From positions 124,001-188,000 of the forward strand of contig JAXGQB010000009.1 in the NCBI GenBank assembly GCA_040766655.1: 64,000 bases of DNA, in the 5' to 3' direction. Below, in pieces: positions 52,473 through 60,619 of this stretch. Numbering within the stretch: the stretch's first letter is position 1; each line of letters starts with the position of its first letter. The stretch is from JALOOB01 sp040766655. GTDB taxonomy: Bacteria; Chloroflexota; Anaerolineae; CG2-30-64-16. A program made the position numbers and the translations under genes. A model generated the notes under the pieces. It did no database searches, was not told where the DNA came from, and saw only the letters and a list, made by a program, of their open reading frames with translations.

Positions 52473-52936
52473 CGCCATCCAGAGTCGTCGTGGATACGAG
52501 CGTGTTGGTGTCGGCCAGCCTGCATCGGGAGGCAGGCCATCGGGAAGCAGCCGGCGTGGTCTCGGAGCTCGGCCGGCAGCGCATCGAGATCGTAGTCCCG
52601 GCGCTGTTGATCGTCGAGCTGATGAGTGCACTCAGCCGCAACGGTTTCCGTGCGGAGCGCGTGCGCGAGCTCGTGGCCGCGTATCGCGCCGGCCGCTTCA
52701 CCCTTACACCCGTCGACCTGGCACTGGCTGAACTGGCCGGCGACATCGCACTCCTGCACCATGTGAGAGGAGCGGACTGTATCTACCTTGCCCTCGCCCG
52801 TGAACTCCGCCTGCCACTCGTCACGCTGGACCGTGAGCAGCGCGAGCGCGCGCCCGCCGATGTCGAGGTCCTGACCCCGGAACAAGCCCTGGCGGCGTGG
52901 TTCGCCAAGGAGGGCGACAGGCCCTCGCGCACGTGA
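52469..52936 (+). CDS. PIN-domain ribonuclease toxin (VapC family), module 2
   Basis: 155 residues from ATG 52469 inside the antitoxin stop. Catalytic acids appear in VVVDTSVLVS, IVELMSAL, RGADCIYLALA and PLVTLDREQ. The end is shared with the module 1 toxin (APADVEVLTPEQALAAWF), with a few extra residues. The two toxins have diverged more than the antitoxin C-termini, yet both keep the full acidic set. The following 52937-53020 holds no gene. Confidence 0.92.
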   Translation: MTPSRVVVDTSVLVSASLHREAGHREAAGVVSELGRQRIEIVVPALLIVELMSALSRNGFRAERVRELVAAYRAGRFTLTPVDLALAELAGDIALLHHVRGADCIYLALARELRLPLVTLDREQRERAPADVEVLTPEQALAAWFAKEGDRPSRT

Positions 52937-53020
52937 CCCAGATCCAGCAGATCGCCAAGGAAATCGCTTGTCGCGCCCGGCATGCCGGCACAGGAGCGTC
53001 TGGCCGCCATGCCCCGTGGG

Positions 53021-54139
53021 TTACTCCGGACCCCCACCCGCCGTGTGTGCCGGCGCGCGGTGCCGCCGGCGCATCGCGTCCAGCACGCGGGGCATGGCGC
53101 GGGTGTAGGCCCAGTACAACCCCTTGTTCACCGGGTAGTCGTACGCGCCGATGTGCGGCACAAACTCGCCGCCGAACCCCTGCTTGAACCGGTACACGCC
53201 CCACAAGGGATCGCTCTCGTCCAGCACGTCGGGCGCGCCCCACCAGTCGTAGCGCGTGCACCCGTGCGCCTTCGCCCAGCGCATCGCGGCCCACTGCAGC
53301 GCGTGGTTGGGCATCAGGTCGCGGTCCTGCGCGGTGGACGCGCCGTAGAAATACCAGGCGGTCGGGCCGTAGCGGAAGAGGATCAGGCCGGCCACCGCGC
53401 GCCCCGCCACCTCGGCCAGCAGGATGTGCGCCAGGTGATCGGCCAGAAACGGCTCCCAGATCGCGCGGTAGTACTCGAACGGCCGCACCAGAAACCCGTC
53501 GCGCGCGCCCGTCTCCTCGTACATGGCGTGGAAGCGGGCCAGGTCGGCCGGCCCGCCGTCGCGCACGACGACTCCCTTGCGCTCGGCCAGGCGGATGTTG
53601 TAGCGCCACTTCGGCTTCATCGCGGCCAGCAGCTCGTCTTCGCCGGGCGCCAGGTCGGACACCATCGTATTGCGATATTGGATCTGCTCGGGCGAGAGGA
53701 CCCACCCTCGGTGCGAGAGCAGCTCGGCGACCGCCGCGCCCTCGGGCCGGTCGCTACGGACATCGGGATCGATCTTGACGAAGATCGCGCCGGCCCGCCG
53801 CGCGGCGGACTCGATGTCGCGCAGCACCGCCGCGGCCAGCGCCTGATCCGACCAGTCCAGCAGCGGGCCCTTGGGGACGTAGGCGACCGCGACGGGAAGC
53901 CGCGCCTGGATCCGTCGGACGAGCATCGCAGCCGCGGCCCAGGCAGTGAAGCGATCGCCCTCGCCCGGCGTGACGCCCTCCTCGCCCCAGGCCAGCCGCC
54001 TGGCCGACCAGCCCGTCTGCCGCTTGCTCAGGCCCCAGGCCCAGCTTTGCAGAATGTGCGGCTCGGGCATGGCCTGCGCGTACGACCGCCAGCTCTTGGG
54101 GTCCGTCACCTCGATCTGCTGCAGCGGAGCGACGTTCAT
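53021..54139 (-). CDS. FemAB/FmhB-type aminoacyl ligase, copy 1
   Basis: 372 residues from ATG 54139, overlapping the upstream copy by 4 bases (ATGA). It has the two GNAT-like halves of the FemABX family: HILQSWAWGLSK near the N-terminus, then KPKWRYNIRLAERKGV, NHALQWAAMRWAKAHGC, DWWGAP and GVYRFKQGFGGEFV. Family members add amino acids from aminoacyl-tRNA to the peptidoglycan lipid intermediate to build interpeptide bridges. There is no coiled-coil arm like that of Staphylococcus FemA. It is paralogous to the adjacent copy, and each may add a different residue. Confidence 0.93.
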   Translation of the reverse strand: MNVAPLQQIEVTDPKSWRSYAQAMPEPHILQSWAWGLSKRQTGWSARRLAWGEEGVTPGEGDRFTAWAAAAMLVRRIQARLPVAVAYVPKGPLLDWSDQALAAAVLRDIESAARRAGAIFVKIDPDVRSDRPEGAAVAELLSHRGWVLSPEQIQYRNTMVSDLAPGEDELLAAMKPKWRYNIRLAERKGVVVRDGGPADLARFHAMYEETGARDGFLVRPFEYYRAIWEPFLADHLAHILLAEVAGRAVAGLILFRYGPTAWYFYGASTAQDRDLMPNHALQWAAMRWAKAHGCTRYDWWGAPDVLDESDPLWGVYRFKQGFGGEFVPHIGAYDYPVNKGLYWAYTRAMPRVLDAMRRRHRAPAHTAGGGPE

Positions 54140-55200
54140 CGTAGCGCCTGTGCTTTCCGCACACGAAGTGCGAGCCCGTACAATGCGTGGCCGAGCGGGG
54201 AGATGGGCAGGTCCCACGCGCCGGTGTAGCGCACCACCGCGCCCCCGAAGCCCTGCTTGAAGCGGTAGACGCCCCACAGGCCGCCCTGGCCCCAGCTGTC
54301 GGGCTCCGCGTAGGACTCAGGCGCCGCGCCCACCTCGTCCGGGATGCCCCACAGGTCGTAGACCGTGCAGCCGCGGCTGCGCGCCCAACGCATCGCGTCC
54401 CACTGCACCGCGTGGTTCGGCATGAGGTTGCGGTCCTCGTCCGAGGACGCACCCCACATGTAGATGGCGGTGACGCCCAGGGCGAACACCGCGATGGCGG
54501 CCAGGAGCCGGCCCTCGTGCTCTGCCAGGCGCCAGGCCAGCAGCCCGGACGGTGCGAAGAGGTCCGTTGCCTGGCGGTGGTAGTCCGCGTTGTGCACGCC
54601 GAAGCCATCCCGCGCGCCGGTGGCATCCATCAGGCGCTGGATCGCGGGCAGATCGTCCACGCCACCCTCGCGCACGGTGACGCCCTTGCGCTCGGCCAGG
54701 CGGATGTTGTAGCGCCACTTCTGTTTCATGCGCCCGAGGATCTCGTCCTCGCTGCCCTTGAGGTCCACGTGGATCGTGCTGAGCGGCTGCACCCGCTGCG
54801 GGCTGCGCCGGTAGCCGTTGGCCTCCAGGACGGCCGCCAGGTCGTCCGACTCCGGCGCCTCGGGCTCGATCTTCAGCAGGGCCGCATGCTCCTTCGCGGC
54901 CGCATTGCGCGCCATCGTGAGCACCGCGTGCACCTGGGCGGGGTTTCGCCAATCCACCGCAGGACCGCGCGGGATGTAAGCCAGCGTCTGGCCCCACGGC
55001 AGCCTGCGGAAGAGGATGCTCGCGCCGCCTTCGATGGGTGCGTCCGCCTTGGGGATCGTGCGCAGGGCCACGCGGCGCGCGGTCCAGCCGAACGCGGACT
55101 TCAGCCGCGCCCAACGCGCCGTCTGCAGGATGTGGCCCGCAGGCGCGGCGGCCAGGAAGGCATCCCAGGCATCATCGGCCTCGATGCTCAGCCCGGGCAT
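54136..55200 (-). CDS. FemAB/FmhB-type aminoacyl ligase, copy 2
   Basis: 354 residues from ATG 55200, chosen because the N-terminus then aligns with copy 1 and because a TATAAT -10 at 55303-55308 puts the transcript start downstream of the longer frame (GTG 55428). Signature blocks match copy 1: HILQTARWARLKSAFGW, KQKWRYNIRLAERKGV, NHAVQWDAMRWARSRGC, LWGIPDEVG, GVYRFKQGFGGAVV. The weak ribosome site before 55200 leaves the start somewhat open; an in-frame GTG lies a little upstream. Its role is interpeptide-bridge synthesis, as for copy 1. Confidence 0.88.
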   Translation of the reverse strand: MPGLSIEADDAWDAFLAAAPAGHILQTARWARLKSAFGWTARRVALRTIPKADAPIEGGASILFRRLPWGQTLAYIPRGPAVDWRNPAQVHAVLTMARNAAAKEHAALLKIEPEAPESDDLAAVLEANGYRRSPQRVQPLSTIHVDLKGSEDEILGRMKQKWRYNIRLAERKGVTVREGGVDDLPAIQRLMDATGARDGFGVHNADYHRQATDLFAPSGLLAWRLAEHEGRLLAAIAVFALGVTAIYMWGASSDEDRNLMPNHAVQWDAMRWARSRGCTVYDLWGIPDEVGAAPESYAEPDSWGQGGLWGVYRFKQGFGGAVVRYTGAWDLPISPLGHALYGLALRVRKAQALR

Positions 55201-55302
55201 CACGCTCTGCCGCTCGGTGACCCAGACGTGCCGCGGCTTCGGCACATCGGCGTACAGCTTCTCCAGGTCCAGTTTGTCGCCTCGCTTATCGGATGAAGGT
55301 TT

Positions 55303-55332
55303 ATTATACCCGCGCGGCGCCTGCGCGACGAA
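55303..55332 (-). promoter_or_regulatory. Promoter for the FemAB pair
   Basis: Minus strand: perfect -10 TATAAT (55303-55308) with a weak -35 TTCGTC (55327-55332) at an 18-base spacing. It stands out as an AT-rich island in GC-rich DNA. Confidence 0.55.
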
Positions 55333-55338
55333 TCTCAT

Positions 55339-55367
55339 TTGCCACGGCCACGGCATGATGCGACAAT
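55339..55367 (+). promoter_or_regulatory. Putative promoter for the acyl-CoA-ligase/pxp operon
   Basis: TTGCCA (55339-55344) and GACAAT (55362-55367), spacer 17, divergent from the FemAB promoter. The boxes are moderate matches, so confidence is limited. Confidence 0.4.
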
Positions 55368-55463
55368 AGTCATACACCGTCCATCGCCCATGGGGACGGT
55401 TGCGGGTTGGCTCCGCGACCCTGGCCAAAGCATCACCCGGACACGAACCACGGGAGGGCTGAC

Positions 55464-57164
55464 ATGAGTGAGAAACCCTGGCTGAAGCATTACGAACCCG
55501 GCCTGCCGCATACGCTGCGGCCCTATCCGGAGCAAACCCTGCTCGACGTGATGAGCGATACCGTGCGCCAGCGGCCGGACCACACGGCCCTGATCTTCAA
55601 AGGCGCGCGCATGTCGTACGCACGCCTGGAGCAGTTGACGAACGCGTTCGGCGCCGCACTCGTGGCGCAGGGCGTCAGGAAGGGCAACCGCGTGGCGCTG
55701 CTGCTGCCCAACTCGCCGCAGAGCATCATCGCCCAGTTGGGCGTCTGGAAGGCGGGCGCGATCGTCTGCCCCTTGAACTCGCTCTACACGCCGCGCGAGT
55801 TGGAGGCCGCGTTGAACGAGATCGGCGCGGAAACGGTGATCACCCTGACCCGCTTCTACGGCAAGATCAAGGCGCTGCAGGCGCGCACGTCGGTCCGCCG
55901 CGTGATCGCAACGAACATCAAGGAGTACCTGCCGGCACACCTCCGCGTGCTCTATACCCTGGCCAAGGAGGCGAAGGAGGGCGACCGCGTCAGCCTGCAG
56001 CCGGGCGACCTGTGGTGGGGCGACCTGTTGCGTCAGCACGCCGATGCTCCCCGTCCGGCCGTGCCATTGGCGATCGACGACCCGGCGATCCTGCTGTTCA
56101 GCGGCGGCACCACCGGCATCCCCAAGGCGGCGCTCGGCACGCATCACGCGCTGCTGATGTCGGCGATGCAGCTCCACGCGTACGCGCGCACGGTGCTGGC
56201 AGATTGGGACGACACCATCACCCTGGTGATGCCGATGTTCCACGTCTACGGCAACATGGCGGCGAACACGTCGCTCATCGCGCGCTGGCCGATGGCGGTG
56301 GTCCCCAACCCGCGCGACATCGACGACCTGATTGACACGATCATGAAGGTGCGCCCCGCGGTGCTGCACGGCGTGCCGACACTGTTCATCGCGCTGCTCA
56401 ACAACCCGAGGGTGAAGGCCGGCAAGGTGGATTTCAGGTCCCTGAAGGTGTGCTATGCCGGGGCCGCGCCCCTGCTGGTCGAGACCAAACGGCGGTTCGA
56501 GGAACTGACGGGCGGCTCGCTGCTCGATGCGTATGGGATGACCGAAACGATGCTGGCGGCGGCCGTCTGCCCGGTTCACGCCGCCTATAAAGAAGGCTCG
56601 ACCGGCCTCCCGTTGCCGGACGTGGACGTAAAGATCGTTGACATCGAGACGGGGGAGCAGATCCTGCCCGCAGGCGAGATGGGCGAGGTGTGCATCAATG
56701 CGCCGCAGATCATGGTGGGCTTCTGGGGACACCCGGCCGAAACCGCGGAGATGATCCGCGACGGCTGGGTCTACACGGGCGACCTGGGCTACCTGGATGA
56801 AGACGGCTACCTGTTCATCGTTGACCGCAAGAAGGACCTGATCAAGCCGGGCGGCTTCCAGGTCTGGCCGCGCGAGGTGGAAGAGGTGATCGCGACGCAC
56901 CCGGCGGTGGCCGAGGTCAGCGTGGCCGGCGTGCCGGACGAGTACCTCGGCGAGGCGGTCAAGGCCTGGGTGGTGGTCCGCGCGGGCCATCAGCTCACCG
57001 TCGACGAGCTGCGGGCCTTCTGCCGCGAACAGCTGGTCGGATACAAGGTGCCGAAACACGTTGAGTTCCGCGACTCGCTGCCCAAGACGATGGTCGGCAA
57101 GGTGCTGCGCCGCGTGCTGACCGAAGGCGATGACGCTGCCGATACCGGGCAACAGAGCGGATGA
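55464..57164 (+). CDS. AMP-forming acyl-CoA ligase (long-chain fatty-acid-CoA-ligase-like)
   Basis: 566 residues from ATG 55464, with GGGAGGG about eight bases upstream. ANL-superfamily motifs are in order: P-loop LLFSGGTTGIPKAAL, YGMTET, the GDLGYLDEDGYLFIVDRKKDLIKPGG hinge, and the catalytic Lys region near LPKTMVGKVLRRVL. It should form an acyl-adenylate and then an acyl-CoA. The acyl group is unknown; length and N-terminus fit medium/long-chain or aromatic ligases. The stop overlaps pxpA by 4 bases, so acyl activation is co-expressed with 5-oxoprolinase genes, an unusual pairing. Confidence 0.93.
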   Translation: MSEKPWLKHYEPGLPHTLRPYPEQTLLDVMSDTVRQRPDHTALIFKGARMSYARLEQLTNAFGAALVAQGVRKGNRVALLLPNSPQSIIAQLGVWKAGAIVCPLNSLYTPRELEAALNEIGAETVITLTRFYGKIKALQARTSVRRVIATNIKEYLPAHLRVLYTLAKEAKEGDRVSLQPGDLWWGDLLRQHADAPRPAVPLAIDDPAILLFSGGTTGIPKAALGTHHALLMSAMQLHAYARTVLADWDDTITLVMPMFHVYGNMAANTSLIARWPMAVVPNPRDIDDLIDTIMKVRPAVLHGVPTLFIALLNNPRVKAGKVDFRSLKVCYAGAAPLLVETKRRFEELTGGSLLDAYGMTETMLAAAVCPVHAAYKEGSTGLPLPDVDVKIVDIETGEQILPAGEMGEVCINAPQIMVGFWGHPAETAEMIRDGWVYTGDLGYLDEDGYLFIVDRKKDLIKPGGFQVWPREVEEVIATHPAVAEVSVAGVPDEYLGEAVKAWVVVRAGHQLTVDELRAFCREQLVGYKVPKHVEFRDSLPKTMVGKVLRRVLTEGDDAADTGQQSG

Positions 57165-57925
57165 ACATCGATCTGAACTGCGACGCCGGCGAGAGTTACG
57201 GCGTCTACACCCTCGGCGCCGACCGGGAGATCATGCCGTTCGTCACCTCGATCAACGTGGCATGTGCCTATCATGCCGGTGACCCGCGCGTGATGGACGC
57301 CACCGTCGCGCTGGCGGCGAGCCAGGGGGTTGCCGTGGGTGCGCATCCCGGCTATCCCGACCGTGTCGGGTTCGGACGCCGCGCGATGTCCCTCACGCCC
57401 GCAGAGATCGAGACCGATGTGCTGTATCAGATCGGTGCGCTGGCGGCCTTCTGCCGCGCGCATTCGGTGCCCCTCCTCCACGTCAAGGCGCACGGTGCGC
57501 TCTATAACACGGCCGCGGTGGATCGCGCGATTGCCGCGGCAATCGCGCGCGGCATCGCCCGTTGGGATGGCGGGTTGGTCATGGTCGGCCTGGCGAATTC
57601 GATGACCATGGCAGAAGCTGCTGCGACGGTCGGCCTCCCCTACGCGCGCGAGGCGTTCGCGGACCGGACCTACAATCCGGACGGGACGCTGCAGTCGCGG
57701 CACATTCCCGGCTCGCTGATCGTGGATCCGGCGCGGGCTGCCGCGCAGGCCGTCGCGATTGCGCGGGGCTACGTGGTCGCGCACGACGGAACGTCCGTGG
57801 CACTCGCAGCCGAAACCATCTGCCTGCACGGCGATAACCCGGCTGCGCTGGCCAACGCACGTGCGGTGCGGGAAGCGCTGGCTGCCGCGGGCGTCACCGT
57901 GCGCCCCCTGGCCGCGGCGCCATGA
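57161..57925 (+). CDS. pxpA: 5-oxoprolinase (ATP-hydrolysing) subunit A, PxpA
   Basis: 254 residues, usual for the LamB/YcsF family, starting in an ATGA overlap with the ligase gene. It opens with the family signature IDLNCDAGESYG and continues with SINVACAYHAGDP, GAHPGYPDRVGFGRR, VKAHGALYN and EAFADRTYNPDGTL. Together with PxpB and PxpC it converts 5-oxoproline (pyroglutamate) to glutamate with ATP. The stop overlaps the next gene by 4 bases, which encodes the other two subunits as one chain. Confidence 0.95.
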   Translation: MNIDLNCDAGESYGVYTLGADREIMPFVTSINVACAYHAGDPRVMDATVALAASQGVAVGAHPGYPDRVGFGRRAMSLTPAEIETDVLYQIGALAAFCRAHSVPLLHVKAHGALYNTAAVDRAIAAAIARGIARWDGGLVMVGLANSMTMAEAAATVGLPYAREAFADRTYNPDGTLQSRHIPGSLIVDPARAAAQAVAIARGYVVAHDGTSVALAAETICLHGDNPAALANARAVREALAAAGVTVRPLAAAP

Positions 57926-59589
57926 TCTACCCTGTCCCACGGATACACCCCGCGGGGGACGCGGCCGCGCTCGTCGAGGTGGGCGACGAGATCAGTGAGG
58001 AGGCGCACCACCGGGTGCGCGGCCTGGACGTGGCCCTCGCCTCCGCTCGTTCCTCCGCCCGCATGGGCGGAGGAACGAGCGGCATTGTCGAAACCATCCC
58101 CGCGTACGCCTCGCTGCTCGTCCAGTACGATCCTGCCGTCCTGACCTTCGGGGAGCTGGCGAGCGAACTGCTCGAACTCTCAGAGACGGCACGCGCCGTC
58201 CCCAGGCCGGATGCGCGGCTGCACGAGATTCCGGTTGCCTATGGCGGCGAGTACGGTCCCGACCTGGACGATGTCGCCGCGGCGCACCGGCTGGCGCCGG
58301 AACACATCATCGCGCTGCACAGTGACGCCATCTACACCGTTTACATGCTTGGGTTCGCGCCGGGCTTTGCCTACATGGGGACGGTGCCCGAGGCCATCGC
58401 CACGCCGCGCCTGGAGACGCCGCGCGTCGAGGTGCCCGCGGGCTCGGTGGGCATCGCGGGGCAGCAGACGGGCATCTATCCGCAGGCCTCGCCGGGGGGA
58501 TGGCGCATCCTCGGGCGGACCGGCGTGTCCCTCTTCAGCCCCCATCGGGAGCCGCCGGCGCTGTTGCAGGCAGGTGACCGCGTTCGCTTCGTGCCCACCA
58601 GCGCCGGGGCCGCAGGCGTGCAGCGGGATGCAAGGCCCCAGCCCTCTCTGCCGCCTGTGTCCGGCGGCACGGTGGAGGTGCTGTCGCCGGGGGCGCTGGC
58701 AACCATCCAGGACCTGGGCCGGCCGGGCTACCAGCATGCAGGGGTTCCCGTGTCCGGCGCCATGGACCCCTTCGCACTGCGCGCCGGCAACCTGCTCGTG
58801 GGGAACCAGCCGTCCGACGCGTGTGTCGAAGTGACGCTTGCCGGCGCGGCATTCCGTTTCTGGGAAGACGCCGTCATTGCCTTGACGGGCGCCGACCTGG
58901 GCTGCGTTGCACACACCCCAGACCTCCCGCACTGGGACATCCCGCTCTGGACGTCCTGCTACCTTCGGCCAGGATCCTGGATTGAGTTTCGCCGGCCGGT
59001 GTGGGGCTGCAGGGCCTACCTGTCAATCGCCGGCGGCATCGCGGTGACGCCGGTCATGGGCTCAAGGGCGACCTATCTGCGGGGAGGCTTTGGGGGCTAC
59101 GCCGGGCGGGCGTTACGGGCGGGCGATCTGCTGCCGGTCGGCCCGGCACGAGGAGACGCGTACATGCTGATCGGCCACGAGCCAGAGAAGCCGCTGCTCC
59201 TCCCGCCGTATGCGGCAAATCCGACGGTGCGGGTCGTGCTCGGTCCGCACGCCGACAGGTTTGCTGACGACTCGGTGTCCGCTCTGCTGACAGAGAGCTA
59301 CGCGATGAGTCCGCAATCGGACCGCATGGGGCTGCGACTGCGCGGGCCGGCGCTAAAGCGCCGCGTTGGCGGAGAGATGCTGTCAGCAGGAACCATGCTC
59401 GGCGCGATCCAGATCCCGCCGGATGGGCAGCCGATCGTGCTCATGGCGGACCGTCAGACTGCCGGTGGATACCCCGTGATTGCGACCGTCGTCCAGGACG
59501 ACATCCCGCTGCTCGCCCAGTGCGTGCCGGGGGAAGCGACCGTAAGGTTTCGAGCAGTGCCCGCGACGCGCACTCCTGACAGACGATAG
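57922..59589 (+). CDS. PxpB-PxpC fusion (5-oxoprolinase subunits B and C)
   Basis: 555 residues. Residues about 1-225 match PxpB/KipI (FAPGFAYMG, RLETPRVEVPAGSVGIAGQQTGIYP). Residues about 238-555 match PxpC/KipA (VLSPGALATIQDLGRPGYQHAGVPVSGAMDP, then the YLSIAGGI and SDRMGLRLRGP blocks). B-C fusions are known in the family. The chain keeps frame through an 18-bp perfect palindrome that adds about 14 Ser/Ala/Arg/Gly residues (about 41-54) after the first helix of PxpB. It is convergent with, and one base from, the methyltransferase gene. Confidence 0.95.
   Translation: MIYPVPRIHPAGDAAALVEVGDEISEEAHHRVRGLDVALASARSSARMGGGTSGIVETIPAYASLLVQYDPAVLTFGELASELLELSETARAVPRPDARLHEIPVAYGGEYGPDLDDVAAAHRLAPEHIIALHSDAIYTVYMLGFAPGFAYMGTVPEAIATPRLETPRVEVPAGSVGIAGQQTGIYPQASPGGWRILGRTGVSLFSPHREPPALLQAGDRVRFVPTSAGAAGVQRDARPQPSLPPVSGGTVEVLSPGALATIQDLGRPGYQHAGVPVSGAMDPFALRAGNLLVGNQPSDACVEVTLAGAAFRFWEDAVIALTGADLGCVAHTPDLPHWDIPLWTSCYLRPGSWIEFRRPVWGCRAYLSIAGGIAVTPVMGSRATYLRGGFGGYAGRALRAGDLLPVGPARGDAYMLIGHEPEKPLLLPPYAANPTVRVVLGPHADRFADDSVSALLTESYAMSPQSDRMGLRLRGPALKRRVGGEMLSAGTMLGAIQIPPDGQPIVLMADRQTAGGYPVIATVVQDDIPLLAQCVPGEATVRFRAVPATRTPDRR
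58043..58082. repeat. 18-bp perfect inverted repeat inside pxpBC
   Basis: Arms 58043-58060 and 58065-58082 are exact inverses around GCAT. The palindrome is in frame and encodes ASARSSARMGGGTSG, a stretch that does not fit the PxpB fold. It looks like an inserted small palindromic element. Confidence 0.8.
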
Positions 59590-59590
59590 A

Positions 59591-60433
59591 TCAATCGCGC
59601 TCGACCTGCCAGTACACCAGCGCGGAGCGCACGCCGGGCGGCCAGACGAACCGGCCGTCCTCTTCGCGCAGACGGCGCCGGAGGAGGTCGGTCAGGAACG
59701 CGTCGTGCTCGGTCGTGTTCAGCGCGAGGCGGCGCTTCACCTCGGCCAACGCATCCGGCAGGGTGTCGCTCGTCCACGGCTGCCACAGGCCCGCATCCTC
59801 GAACAGGACATTGGGGCGGATGCCCATCCGGAGCAGCACGTTGTAGGCGATCTGAAAGTTGGGGCTGTCGTAGGGATGGCCCCACAGATGAAGCGCCGCT
59901 TCTGCCATCACGCCCTCGGTCGACGGTGCGCGCAGGACGAGGAAGCAGGTGCGCCGCGTCACCTGTTCCATGCGGCGCACGAACGCAGGCAGATCGGGGT
60001 GGCCGTACATGGCATGCGAGCAGAAGGAGAAGTCATGCTCCTCCACGTCCGCATCCGGCCAGGCTGCCTGCAGCACATCGACGTTCCTGATGTCCTGGTC
60101 CGCGAGGGTCTCCTGCAGGACGTCCAGCATGGCGGGCGACGGCTCAACGGCCGTGATCCTGGCCACAAAGGGCGCAAAATAGGCGGCCCAGGCGCCCGTG
60201 CCCGCGCCGATGTCCAGCAGCGTCGCGCCGGGTGCAGCCGCCAGCATGGCCGCAATCGTCTGGCGGGTCGAATCCGGCTTGGCCCAGCGCCGGGTGGTCC
60301 TGGCGTGGTGGCGCCGCGACCGCCCCGTCCACGCGTCCTGCCCATCCTCCGCAGCCTCCCTCTGCCGCGAGACCTCGCATAACTCGCGCCACAAGCCGGC
60401 CCAATCCGTCTCCACGCGCCTGTCGTCCTGCAT
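59591..60433 (-). CDS. SAM-dependent methyltransferase (class I)
   Basis: 280 residues from ATG 60433, with GGAGG nine bases upstream. Motif I is LLDIGAGTGAWAAYFAPF, followed by an acidic position in VEPSPAML and motif IV FSFCSHAMYG, all of the class I fold. The N-terminus is rich in charged residues. The substrate is unknown. The gene is divergent from the unknown gene at 60620 and has its own promoter. Its stop lies one base from that of pxpBC, so the two transcripts converge without a visible terminator. Confidence 0.88.
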   Translation of the reverse strand: MQDDRRVETDWAGLWRELCEVSRQREAAEDGQDAWTGRSRRHHARTTRRWAKPDSTRQTIAAMLAAAPGATLLDIGAGTGAWAAYFAPFVARITAVEPSPAMLDVLQETLADQDIRNVDVLQAAWPDADVEEHDFSFCSHAMYGHPDLPAFVRRMEQVTRRTCFLVLRAPSTEGVMAEAALHLWGHPYDSPNFQIAYNVLLRMGIRPNVLFEDAGLWQPWTSDTLPDALAEVKRRLALNTTEHDAFLTDLLRRRLREEDGRFVWPPGVRSALVYWQVERD

Positions 60434-60475
60434 CCCAATGGCCTCCGATCCAATTTTCTCGCGCCTGCACCGGAG

Positions 60476-60504
60476 ATGGTAGGGTGTCCGCATGGGTTTG
60501 TCAA
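60476..60504 (-). promoter_or_regulatory. Promoter of the methyltransferase gene
   Basis: Minus strand: TTGACA (60499-60504) and TACCAT (60476-60481), spacer 17. Confidence 0.65.
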
Positions 60505-60525
60505 GCCGGCTGAAAACGAAATGCT

Positions 60526-60554
60526 TTGACAGGGGCCTCTTCGCGTGGTATCAT
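60526..60554 (+). promoter_or_regulatory. Promoter of the unknown gene at 60620
   Basis: TTGACA (60526-60531) and TATCAT (60549-60554), spacer 17. The two divergent -35 boxes are only 21 bases apart, so the promoters may compete or share a regulator. Confidence 0.7.
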
Positions 60555-60619
60555 GTATCTCAAAGCGTGCGATGCCCCGATGGGGCGCGCACGTTAATTT
60601 CGTCACAAGTGGGCTCATC

